A stretch of 37,157 bases of DNA from NCBI GenBank assembly GCA_024636475.1, contig JAGXHA010000060.1, forward strand, positions 1 through 37,157, read 5' to 3'. Made by a program: the position numbers and the translations under genes. The notes under the pieces are model-generated. The model saw nothing but the letters and a program-made list of their open reading frames with translations, did not search any database and had not been told where the DNA came from. Of the stretch, positions 17,821 to 25,442 are shown piece after piece. How positions within the stretch are numbered: the first letter of the stretch is position 1; each line of letters starts with the position of its first letter. Source of the stretch: Roseobacter sp. (GTDB taxonomy: Bacteria > Pseudomonadota > Alphaproteobacteria > Rhodobacterales > Rhodobacteraceae).

Positions 17821-18810
17821 TCAGACCAACCCTTGGGCCTTGAACAGCGCCATGATGTCGGTCGCGGGGCGGGGCCCTACGTGGCTGATCACTTCGGCAG
17901 CGCAAACGTTGCCCATCTTCCCACAAGTCTCAAGATCACGACCCGTGGCCATGCCATAAAGGAACCCGGCTGCGAATTGATCGCCCGCACCCGTGGCATC
18001 GACCGGCGTGATCTTGGTCACCGGCACATCGACGCGTTCGCCGTCGCGGATCAGCGTGACACCCTCGCCCGAGCGGGTGCAGACAACCGTGCCACACATT
18101 GCGGCGGTCTTGGCCAGTGCATCCTCAAGGTCGTCGGTCTCGAACAGGGATCTGATCTCGGCCTCATTGCCGATGACATAATCCAATTCGTCGCGGATCA
18201 TGCGGATGAAGTCATCGCGGTGACGGTTCACACAAAACGGGTCAGAGATCGCGATGCCGGCTTTGCCGCCTGCCGCGCGCGCCTGACGCGAGGCTTCTAG
18301 AAACGCTTGCTTGCCTTGGTCTTTGTCGAACAGATATCCTTCGAGGAAAATGATCTTGGCAGCCGTGGTCACTGTCTCTGGCACGTCGTCCGGCCCCAGA
18401 TCGGTCGAGATGCCCAGATAGGTGTTCATCGACCGCTCGCCATCTGGCGACACAAAGATCATCGAGCGTGAAGTCGGCAGATCACCGCCCGCAACAGGTG
18501 CGTTCACAAAGTCCGTACCGCCATCAATCATGGATTGCGCGTAAAACTTGCCCAGATCATCGTCTTTGACCCGCCCGATAAAGGCTGTCGGCAACCCAAG
18601 CGCACCAACGCCCGCAATTGTATTGGCGACCGACCCGCCGGGGGTCTGCAAACGGTCCTTCATGGCACCGTACAGGTCTTCGGCGCGGTCACGCTCGATC
18701 AGTTGCATGATGCCTTTTTCGATGTTCATATCGCCAAGAAATGCGTCATTGGCATGCGAGATCACATCGACAACAGCATTGCCTATTCCGACTACTTCAT
18801 ATTGGGACAT
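17821..18810 (-). CDS. adenosine kinase-like PfkB-family sugar kinase
   Basis: The 329-residue protein has PfkB signature 1 (GGSVANTIAGVGALG at about 58-72) and signature 2 (DATGAGDQFAAGFLYG, 271-286) with catalytic base Asp277. The N-terminal GIGNAVVDV and the GYLFD/SDPFCVNRHR segments fit the adenosine-kinase branch widespread in Rhodobacterales. It would phosphorylate adenosine to AMP for purine salvage; other nucleoside or sugar substrates cannot be excluded. Its first 19 bases overlap the end of nth, so translation is probably coupled. Confidence 0.88.
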   Translation of the reverse strand: MSQYEVVGIGNAVVDVISHANDAFLGDMNIEKGIMQLIERDRAEDLYGAMKDRLQTPGGSVANTIAGVGALGLPTAFIGRVKDDDLGKFYAQSMIDGGTDFVNAPVAGGDLPTSRSMIFVSPDGERSMNTYLGISTDLGPDDVPETVTTAAKIIFLEGYLFDKDQGKQAFLEASRQARAAGGKAGIAISDPFCVNRHRDDFIRMIRDELDYVIGNEAEIRSLFETDDLEDALAKTAAMCGTVVCTRSGEGVTLIRDGERVDVPVTKITPVDATGAGDQFAAGFLYGMATGRDLETCGKMGNVCAAEVISHVGPRPATDIMALFKAQGLV

Positions 18811-19451
18811 TCAGTTTTTTCCTCGTAGGGGCAGAGATCACGGATGATGCAGGTCCTGCACAGTGGCTTGCGGGCCTTGCAATGATAGCGGCCGTGCAGG
18901 ATCATCCAGTGATGGGCGTGTTGTTGAAAATCAACGGGAATATTGTCTTCTATCGCGCGCTCAACGGCATCCACGGTTTTGCCGGGCGCAATGCGGGTGC
19001 GGTTGCCGACGCGAAAGATATGGGTATCTACGGCCTGTGCGGGATAGTTCCACCACATGTTCAGCACTACATTCGCGGTCTTGCGCCCCACACCGGGCAG
19101 CGATTGCAGGGCTGTGCGGCTGTTGGGAACGACGCCCGCGTAGTCATCGACCAAAATCTGGCTTAGTTTGATTACGTTCTTGGCCTTCTGGCGGAAAAGG
19201 CCAATGCTTTTGATATGCTCGACCAATCCATCCAGACCCAGATCCAGCATTTGCTGTGGCGTCTCTACGATTTCGAACAGGGCTTTTGTTGCTTTATTCA
19301 CTCCAGCGTCAGTTGCCTGCGCACTTAGTGCCACAGCCACCAGCAGCGTATAGACATTGGTGTGATCCAGCTCGCCTTTGGGTTCGGCATCGGCCGCCTG
19401 AAAGCGGGTAAATATCTCGCGGATGGTGTGATAATCGAGTGTTTTTGCCAT
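18792..19451 (-). CDS. nth: endonuclease III
   Basis: The 219-residue protein is a complete endonuclease III. The helix-hairpin-helix is LPGVGRKTANVVL with catalytic Lys124, the catalytic aspartate is Asp142 in VDTHIFRVGNR, and the 4Fe-4S motif Cx6Cx2Cx5C is at Cys191, 198, 201 and 207. It removes oxidised pyrimidines and nicks abasic sites in base-excision repair. It is the first gene of the minus-strand operon and is divergent from the alkylation-repair gene at 19594. Confidence 0.95.
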   Translation of the reverse strand: MAKTLDYHTIREIFTRFQAADAEPKGELDHTNVYTLLVAVALSAQATDAGVNKATKALFEIVETPQQMLDLGLDGLVEHIKSIGLFRQKAKNVIKLSQILVDDYAGVVPNSRTALQSLPGVGRKTANVVLNMWWNYPAQAVDTHIFRVGNRTRIAPGKTVDAVERAIEDNIPVDFQQHAHHWMILHGRYHCKARKPLCRTCIIRDLCPYEEKTECPNMK

Positions 19452-19593
19452 GGTGCAGGGTATGATTGGAATTTGCAGCTAGGGCAAGCCAAGGCGGGGC
19501 CTGAAGTGGCATTTCCTGACGCCTGCCGGAATGCTGCGCATTTCGCGCAAGTTTCGGGTCGCAAGGAGGAACGCCGGCGCGTAGTTTGACGGC

Positions 19594-20463
19594 ATGAAGC
19601 AAGATATCACACCCCCGATGACCGATCCCGAAGCAGCCTACCATTACGGCGTGATGCGCCGGGCTATTGATGTGATTGATCATGCCTCCGATCCTCTGGC
19701 GCTGGATCAGATTGCCAGCGAAATGGGGATGAGCGCTGCGCATTTCCAACGGCTGTTTTCGCGGTGGGTGGGTGTGTCTCCGAAACGCTATCAACAGTAC
19801 CTGATGCTGGATCACGCCAAAGACCTGCTGCGGGACCGCTTTACCACACTTGGGGCGGCGCACGAGATTGGGCTGTCCGGCTCTGGTCGGCTGCACGATC
19901 TGTTCTTGCGTTGGGAGGCGATGAGCCCGGGTGAATTCGCCCGCAAAGGTGCTGGTTTGGAAATCTCGTGGGGATGGTTCGATAGCCCGTTCGGTCCTGC
20001 GCTGGTGATGGGTACCGACCGCGGCATCTGCGGTCTCGCTTTTTCGGCCGAGATGGGAGAGGTCGAAGCCATGGAGGATCTGACCCGGCGATGGCCCGGC
20101 GCGCAGTTCACGCAGAACCCTGATCTGCTGAGCGGGTGGGTGCAAACGGCATTCGGCGCTCAGGTCAGTGGGGGGGGCAAGGCCCCCATCTACCTGATCG
20201 GTGCCCCCTTTCAGATCAAGGTCTGGGAGGCGCTGCTGAACATCCCGTCGGGAAATGTTACTACCTATTCGGAAATCGCCCAGACCATCGGCACGCCAAA
20301 AGCGGTGCGCGCCGTTGGCACCGCCGTTGGGCGAAATCCCGTCAGCTGGCTGATCCCATGCCATCGGGCCTTGCGCAAATCTGGCGGTTTGGGCGGGTAT
20401 CACTGGGGTATTCCTGTAAAGCGAGCGATGTTGGCGTACGAATCCGCACGTGCCGACGCTTGA
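19594..20463 (+). CDS. AraC-type HTH/methylated-DNA--protein-cysteine methyltransferase fusion (short Ada)
   Basis: The 289-residue protein fuses an AraC-type DNA-binding domain (about 18-115, with MSAAHFQRLFSRWVGVSPKRYQQ) to an Ogt/MGMT domain (about 125-285). The acceptor cysteine is Cys256 in IPCHR, preceded by the RAVGTAVGRNP arginine-finger segment. It lacks the N-terminal zinc/phosphotriester-methyl acceptor domain of E. coli Ada, so it could remove O6-methylguanine but not sense methyl-phosphotriesters in the Ada way. It lies divergent from nth, pairing two DNA repair genes around a 142-bp spacer. Confidence 0.92.
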   Translation: MKQDITPPMTDPEAAYHYGVMRRAIDVIDHASDPLALDQIASEMGMSAAHFQRLFSRWVGVSPKRYQQYLMLDHAKDLLRDRFTTLGAAHEIGLSGSGRLHDLFLRWEAMSPGEFARKGAGLEISWGWFDSPFGPALVMGTDRGICGLAFSAEMGEVEAMEDLTRRWPGAQFTQNPDLLSGWVQTAFGAQVSGGGKAPIYLIGAPFQIKVWEALLNIPSGNVTTYSEIAQTIGTPKAVRAVGTAVGRNPVSWLIPCHRALRKSGGLGGYHWGIPVKRAMLAYESARADA

Positions 20464-20589
20464 TCATAGGCGGGTAGGCGCCGATCGTTTGCGCAGGGAC
20501 ATTTTAAAGGGAACTGGACCTCGTGTAGGAGAGTTGTTTGACGAGATGCCTCGCCCGAACGGGGCCCCAAACAAAGGCAGAAAGATAAA

Positions 20590-21258
20590 ATGACTTTTTC
20601 CAAAATGACGATCGCAGTAGCGATGACAAGTGTTCTTGCCCTCAGCGCATGCGAACCGGGCCCAATCGGCGGCAACCCTAATGATCCCAACGCAAAGACA
20701 CGTAACGGTGCTTTGATCGGTGCGGGTGCGGGTGCGGTCATTGGTGCCCTGTCCCGGGGTGATGGCAACCGCGCAGACGGCGCACTTGCCGGTGCGTTGG
20801 CGGGCGGCGCAATCGGTGCCGGTGTAGGCTACTCGCTGGACAAACAAGAGGCGGATTTGCGCCGTCAGCTTGATAGCGACGTGATCATCACCAATACCGG
20901 TGACCGTTTGATCGTAACGCTGCCGCAGGACATCTTGTTTGCTACAGACAGCACAAGGGTTCAGGCTGGCATGCAAAGCGACCTCGCCGCCTTAGCGCGC
21001 AACGTAAACGTCTACAGCAACTCGACGCTGCAAGTCATCGGCCATACCGACAGCGACGGTGACGCGGCGTACAACCAGCAACTCTCCGAAGGACGCGCAC
21101 GCGCGGTGGCGAATGTGCTGATCTCAAGCGGTGTTCCGGCGGGGCGTATCCGCGCGATTGGGCGGGGCGAAAGCCAGCCGGTTGCAAGCAACCTGAACGC
21201 ATCGGGCAAGGCGCAGAATCGCCGGGTCGAGATTGTGATTCTGCCGAACGCTTCTTAA
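20590..21258 (+). CDS. OmpA-family lipoprotein with glycine zipper
   Basis: The 222-residue protein begins with a lipoprotein signal whose lipobox is LSAC, with lipidated Cys21. A glycine-zipper segment follows (about 37-82: GALIGAGAGAVIGAL and ALAGGAIGAGVGY), then a C-terminal OmpA domain with VIGHTDSDGD, LSEGRARAVANVL and NRRVEIVI. This is the YiaD-like arrangement: an outer-membrane lipoprotein touching peptidoglycan. It is followed by a strong terminator and stands alone. Confidence 0.92.
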   Translation: MTFSKMTIAVAMTSVLALSACEPGPIGGNPNDPNAKTRNGALIGAGAGAVIGALSRGDGNRADGALAGALAGGAIGAGVGYSLDKQEADLRRQLDSDVIITNTGDRLIVTLPQDILFATDSTRVQAGMQSDLAALARNVNVYSNSTLQVIGHTDSDGDAAYNQQLSEGRARAVANVLISSGVPAGRIRAIGRGESQPVASNLNASGKAQNRRVEIVILPNAS

Positions 21259-21281
21259 AGACAATCGGACTTAAATTTAAC

Positions 21282-21307
21282 GAGGCCTCGGTATCAACCG
21301 GGGCCTC
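21282..21307 (+). terminator. intrinsic terminator after the OmpA lipoprotein gene
   Basis: GAGGCCTCGG (21282-21291) pairs with CCGGGGCCTC (21298-21307), with one T-G pair and a 6-base loop, followed by TTGCTTTTT on the plus strand. It lies 24 bp after the stop codon. Confidence 0.85.
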
Positions 21308-21369
21308 TTGCTTTTTGCAGGCACCGCCACACCTCTTTGCAGGACAAAAGAACAAGAAGGACAAACACC

Positions 21370-21912
21370 ATGGCCAAACCTTCCCTGATCGGGATTTCTG
21401 GATCGCTGCGAAAAGCGTCGACAAATACAATGTTGCTGTCAGAGGCCGTGCGCCTTTTTGGCGACTGCGACTATGCCCAAGCAGATATCCGTTTTCCGCT
21501 GTATGACGCGGACGAGGAAGAGGCGGATGGTGTCCCCGCAGCCGTTCAGAAAGCCGCAGACCAGATCGCAAATGCGGATGCCATTCTGGTTTCGACCGTG
21601 GAATATAACAAAGGCCCCTCAGGCGTGCTGAAAAATGCGCTGGATTGGATCAGCCGGGTAGAGGGCAATCCTTGGGGTAACAAACCCTTGGCGGTGATGT
21701 CTGCCGCCGCAGGACGCGCCGGAGGAGAACGTGCGCAGTTGATTCTACGCAGCTTTATGGTTCCGTTTCGCCCCCGTATCTTGCAGGGCCCCGAAATTCA
21801 TCTGGCCGCCAGCAGCAGCGCTTTTGACGAAGACGGACACCTGACCGGCGAGACGTACGTCAAGGAACTTACCCAACTCATGGAAGCGCTAAGGGCTGAG
21901 ATCGACAGCTAA
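21370..21912 (+). CDS. NADPH-dependent FMN reductase
   Basis: Starting at the ATG before AKPSLIGISGSLRKAS gives a 180-residue flavodoxin-fold protein; in-frame sequence further upstream (including an ATG at 21337) overlaps terminator trailer sequence and is unlikely to be translated. The FMN phosphate-binding GSLRKASTN, the EYNKGPSGVLKNALDWISR loop and the KPLAVMSAAAGRAGG segment match the NADPH-dependent FMN reductase (ArsH/ChrR/SsuE-like) family. Such enzymes reduce FMN, quinones or metals. No oxygenase partner is adjacent. Confidence 0.9.
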   Translation: MAKPSLIGISGSLRKASTNTMLLSEAVRLFGDCDYAQADIRFPLYDADEEEADGVPAAVQKAADQIANADAILVSTVEYNKGPSGVLKNALDWISRVEGNPWGNKPLAVMSAAAGRAGGERAQLILRSFMVPFRPRILQGPEIHLAASSSAFDEDGHLTGETYVKELTQLMEALRAEIDS

Positions 21913-21968
21913 GCTTTGGTACGGGCGAACATGCTCGGAGTGCGGCGAGGGACAATCTTGGTTCGCCT

Positions 21969-22772
21969 ATGGCGATGGAAATGGTGCGTATGACCCAACA
22001 GAAAAATCACGATGTGATTGACCCCGCCCGCGCTGCCGCGTTTCAGGTTGCACTAGGGCAAAACGGGTCGATCCGCGCCGGGGACACCCTGCCGCCATTT
22101 TTCCACCAGCTTTATTTCTGGGAGCCTGAACCGCCAGGGATGTTGGGTCGTGACGGTCACCCCAAGGTTGGCGGGTTGATCCCCGATATGGGTTTGCCGC
22201 GTCGTATGTGGGCGGGGGGGCGGCTGTCCTTTCATGCGCCTCTCAAAGCTGGCACCGGTGCCGAAAAACGGACCGTCTGCGAAAGCCATCTGCGCAAGGA
22301 CGGACGCAGTGGACCGCTGGGTTTTGTCACGCTACGGCACGAGATTTGGCAAGACGGCGTCCTGCGCGTCACAGAATGGCAGGATCTTGTGTATCGCCAA
22401 GACCCAGACCCCGCTGCACCCAAACCCACACCGCCGCAGGCACGCACGGATGCCCAATCGGCTGAAGTTGTCACGTTCAGTTCGACTTTGTTGTTTCGCT
22501 ATTCGGCGTTGACTTTCAATGGCCACCGTATCCACTACGATCTCGACTATGCGAGAGATGTCGAAGGCTATGATGGCCTCGTCGTGCACGGCCCGCTATT
22601 GGCGCAGCTTTTGATGCTCAAGGCCGAGGCCGAATTAGGCCCGCTTGCCGATTTCAACTTTCGTGCGACATCTCCCCTGATGGATCACGAGGCCGCCACG
22701 TTGTGCCGCAACGGTCGTGATCTTTGGGTGCAGGGGCCGGATGGGCGGCAGTGCATGGTGGCCAGCGCCTGA
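21969..22772 (+). CDS. MaoC-like double hot-dog hydratase (FAS1-like dehydratase/mesaconyl-CoA hydratase type)
   Basis: This protein of up to 267 residues is similar to the two-hot-dog hydratases annotated as MaoC N-terminal or 3-methylfumaryl/mesaconyl-C4-CoA hydratases. The N-terminal half has LPPFFHQLYFWEPEPPGMLGRDGHP and RMWAGGRL. The C-terminal hydratase half has FRYSALTFNGHRIHYDLDYA, containing the family's catalytic-type Asn-x-His-x(3)-His-x-Asp pattern, and YDGLVVHGPLLAQLL. It would hydrate an enoyl-CoA; the substrate is not readable. Several ATGs (21969, 21975, 21990) compete as the start. It converges on the FAD oxidoreductase with only 9 bp between stops. Confidence 0.82.
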   Translation: MAMEMVRMTQQKNHDVIDPARAAAFQVALGQNGSIRAGDTLPPFFHQLYFWEPEPPGMLGRDGHPKVGGLIPDMGLPRRMWAGGRLSFHAPLKAGTGAEKRTVCESHLRKDGRSGPLGFVTLRHEIWQDGVLRVTEWQDLVYRQDPDPAAPKPTPPQARTDAQSAEVVTFSSTLLFRYSALTFNGHRIHYDLDYARDVEGYDGLVVHGPLLAQLLMLKAEAELGPLADFNFRATSPLMDHEAATLCRNGRDLWVQGPDGRQCMVASA

Positions 22773-22781
22773 GGCCGGAGT

Positions 22782-23813
22782 TCAGAGGTTATCTTCAACC
22801 CGGAATCCGTCTGGAATTTCATCGCGCCCGTCCAACAGCAAATCGGCCATGACCTGCGAGATTTTCGGTGCCATGCCAAAGCCGATTTTAAAGCCACCGT
22901 TGGCGATGAAATGATCGGGCCTGTCGGGCCAGCCTCCTAACATCGGTGCGCGGCTATGGCTGCGCGGGCGCAGACCTGCCCATCTGTCGATCACCTTGGC
23001 GTCTGCCAAAACCGGCACCGCAGCACAGGCGGCAGTGATCACATCGTCCAGCTTTTCATCTGTCTGGTCGGGGCTGTCGAAATAGCGCTCTGTCGTGGAC
23101 CCGACCGCAACCGTGCCATCGCTGTGGGGGATGATGTGGACTCCACCTGCAAAAAGCTGCGGCATGTCGCGGGCATCATAGGCCAAAAGCGCTGCCTGTC
23201 CTTTTTCGCCTGACCCGACTGGCTGCGCAAATCGGGCAGTCAGATCTTGCAAACCCGCCACACCCGTCGCCCAAAGAACGCGCCCTTTGTCCGACCCTTC
23301 TGCCTGAACCTCAACACCCTTGGCCGACAGTGCCATCACCAAAGCCTCGCAGGCGCGGCGCGGGTGAATGAGCGCGCTAAGACTGTCGTAGACCAACCAG
23401 CCAGAGGGGCTGACGGGCTCCCAAGGCGACGCTTCGGCGCGCACCACCTGCCAAACGGCATCGTCGCGCCAGTGCTCATGCCCCGTCACGGCACGGCGAT
23501 GCGCAAGCGCCAAGGCCGTTTCATCGGTGATCGGTTGTAAGCGCCCTTTGCGGGAATAGCCCGATTGACCGCCGCCAACCGTGTCGACTTCCTGCCAAAA
23601 CGGGCCTGCCATCAACAGGCTTTCCAGCTGGAACGCTTTCTTGGCGCTCCATTTTTCGGGCACATGCGGGGCCAATGCACCGACGATGCCGCCGCTGCTG
23701 CCCGCTGCCGGGCCATTCGGATCAATCACCTGCACCGATGCGCCGCGCTGCACACACACCCATGCGATGGACAGCCCAAATATCCCTGCACCACGTATCG
23801 TGATTTCGACCAT
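22782..23813 (-). CDS. FAD-dependent oxidoreductase (DAO family), candidate MnmC-type tRNA-modification oxidase
   Basis: The 343-residue protein starts MVEITIRGAGIFGL, with the dinucleotide-binding GxGxxG at 8-13, SGGIVGALAPHVPE downstream, and a C-terminal WAGLRPRSHSRAPMLGG/NGGFKIGFGMAP that contacts the flavin in DAO-family oxidases. It lies divergent from mnmD with 61 bp between starts. In E. coli, MnmC fuses an MnmD-like methyltransferase with a DAO-type oxidase that removes the carboxymethyl group from cmnm5s2U34. I infer that this gene supplies that oxidase activity as a separate protein. A plain glycine/D-amino-acid oxidase is the alternative. Confidence 0.72.
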   Translation of the reverse strand: MVEITIRGAGIFGLSIAWVCVQRGASVQVIDPNGPAAGSSGGIVGALAPHVPEKWSAKKAFQLESLLMAGPFWQEVDTVGGGQSGYSRKGRLQPITDETALALAHRRAVTGHEHWRDDAVWQVVRAEASPWEPVSPSGWLVYDSLSALIHPRRACEALVMALSAKGVEVQAEGSDKGRVLWATGVAGLQDLTARFAQPVGSGEKGQAALLAYDARDMPQLFAGGVHIIPHSDGTVAVGSTTERYFDSPDQTDEKLDDVITAACAAVPVLADAKVIDRWAGLRPRSHSRAPMLGGWPDRPDHFIANGGFKIGFGMAPKISQVMADLLLDGRDEIPDGFRVEDNL

Positions 23814-23874
23814 TGCCAATCCCCGCCATTTTTGCGCAGTGTTTTCAAATGTCCCGATAACATAAGGCCGCCCC

Positions 23875-24546
23875 GTGGAGAACCAGACAGCCGACATTGA
23901 ATGGAAAGACAGCGGCGTGCCTGTGTCTTCCATGTTTGATGATCCGTATTTCAGCCTTGATAACGGTGTTGATGAAACCCGCCATGTGTTTTTGGAGGGC
24001 AATGATTTGCTCAATCGTTTCCGCGACGGGTTTCGGATCGGCGAGTTGGGTTTCGGCACGGGCCTGAATTTATTGGTCGTCTGGGATGCTTGGGCGCGCA
24101 AAGGCGTTAGCGGAACGCTGCAATTCACCTCATTCGAAGCCTTCCCGATGACATCCAAAGACATGGCACAGGCGCATGAGAAATTCCCTGATTTTGACGG
24201 CAAGCGCGATGCTTTGCTGGAGGCTTGGACACCGGAGGGCGGCAAGATGTCCTTTCCGGGTCTCGAGCTGAACGTGATCATCGGTGACGCCCGCCAGACT
24301 GTCCCTTTATGGCAAGGCTTGGCCGATGCATGGTTTCTTGACGGGTTCTCTCCGGCGAAAAACCCTGAGCTTTGGGAGCCGGAACTGCTGAGCGATGTAT
24401 CGCGGCACACCGCCCCTTTTGGCACCGCGGCAACCTACACGGCTGCTGGATCTGTACGGCGCGCGTTAGAGGCAGCTGGCTTTGCCGTGCAGCGCACAAA
24501 GGGATATGGCCGCAAGCGTCACATGACGCAGGCAGTACGGGTATGA
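23875..24546 (+). CDS. mnmD: tRNA (5-methylaminomethyl-2-thiouridine)(34)-methyltransferase MnmD
   Basis: The 223-residue protein starts with GTG and matches the methyltransferase half of MnmC (DUF752). It has the N-terminal FDDPYFSLDNGVDETRHVFLEG, the SAM-binding GELGFGTG at 56-63, the catalytic-region DGFSPAKNPELW at 156-167, and the terminal GYGRKRHM. It makes the final SAM-dependent methylation giving mnm5(s2)U at the tRNA wobble position. Unlike E. coli MnmC it has no fused oxidase; a DAO-type flavoprotein is encoded divergently next door. The stop overlaps the start of the EamA transporter gene. Confidence 0.9.
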   Translation: MENQTADIEWKDSGVPVSSMFDDPYFSLDNGVDETRHVFLEGNDLLNRFRDGFRIGELGFGTGLNLLVVWDAWARKGVSGTLQFTSFEAFPMTSKDMAQAHEKFPDFDGKRDALLEAWTPEGGKMSFPGLELNVIIGDARQTVPLWQGLADAWFLDGFSPAKNPELWEPELLSDVSRHTAPFGTAATYTAAGSVRRALEAAGFAVQRTKGYGRKRHMTQAVRV

Positions 24547-25442
24547 CCCGCGCCACCAACCGCGCAGCCGCGGCAGCGCAGTCGAACAACATTCCGCTTG
24601 GCATCACATTGATGGTGCTGACGACGTTTGTTTTTGCCGTGCAAGACGGTTTGTCACGCCATCTGGCTTCGGAATACAACGTGATGATGGTGGTGATGAT
24701 CCGCTATTGGTTTTTTGCGGCCTTTGTGATCTCGATCGCCAAGCGCAATGCAGGCGGATTGCGTGCTGCGGCAAAGACCAGTCAGCCGATATTGCAGGCG
24801 CTGCGCGGTTTGCTGCTTGCGGCTGAGATATGCGTTATGATCGTCGCCTTTACCATTTTGGGGCTGGTCGAAAGCCACGCGGTATTCACGTGCTATCCGC
24901 TTTTGGTTGCTGCGCTGTCAGGGCCAGTGCTGGGCGAAAAAGTCGGCTGGCGGCGGTGGGCGGCGATTGGTGTGGGCTTCATCGGTGTTCTGGTCATTCT
25001 GCAACCGGGCATGAACGTCTTTAACCCTGCTGCGGTCATACCGTTGATCGCCGCCGCGATGTTCGCCATTTACGGATTGCTTACGCGATATGTCGGGCGC
25101 AAGGACAAAACCGCGACGAGTTTTTTCTGGACAGGCGTTACAGGATCCGTCGCGATGACGGTGACAGGCATCTGGTTTTGGGAACCGATGGCTGCGACCG
25201 ATTGGATTTTCATGAGCTTCCTGTGCATCACGGGTGTCACCGGTCACTGGCTGCTGATCCGCTGTTACGAAGTCGCCGAGGCCAGCGCCGTGCAGCCTTT
25301 TGCCTATCTTCAACTGGTCTTTGCCAGCATCATCGGAATCTCGATCTTCGGAGAGGACGTGCGCGCCAATGTCGCCATCGGTGCGGCACTGATTGTCGCC
25401 GCCGGGCTATTCACGTTTTGGCGCGAACGGCAAAAGCGTTGA
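24543..25442 (+). CDS. DMT/EamA-family transporter
   Basis: Starting at the ATG that overlaps the mnmD stop (ATGA) gives a 299-residue protein with about ten hydrophobic helices arranged as two EamA repeats: about 20-150 with QALRGLLLAAEICVMIVAF, and about 160-290 with LLTRYVGRKDKTATSFFW and FAYLQLVFASIIG. These are inner-membrane exporters of metabolites such as amino acids or their derivatives; the substrate is unknown. Its 3' end overlaps the 3' end of the convergent lytic transglycosylase gene by 36 bp. Confidence 0.9.
   Translation: MTRATNRAAAAAQSNNIPLGITLMVLTTFVFAVQDGLSRHLASEYNVMMVVMIRYWFFAAFVISIAKRNAGGLRAAAKTSQPILQALRGLLLAAEICVMIVAFTILGLVESHAVFTCYPLLVAALSGPVLGEKVGWRRWAAIGVGFIGVLVILQPGMNVFNPAAVIPLIAAAMFAIYGLLTRYVGRKDKTATSFFWTGVTGSVAMTVTGIWFWEPMAATDWIFMSFLCITGVTGHWLLIRCYEVAEASAVQPFAYLQLVFASIIGISIFGEDVRANVAIGAALIVAAGLFTFWRERQKR

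Noticed and set aside
22782..24425. 547-codon reading of the FAD oxidoreductase frame extending through mnmD
   Set aside because: The first ~200 codons are antisense to mnmD and unlike any oxidoreductase; the Rossmann motif begins right after the ATG at 23813.
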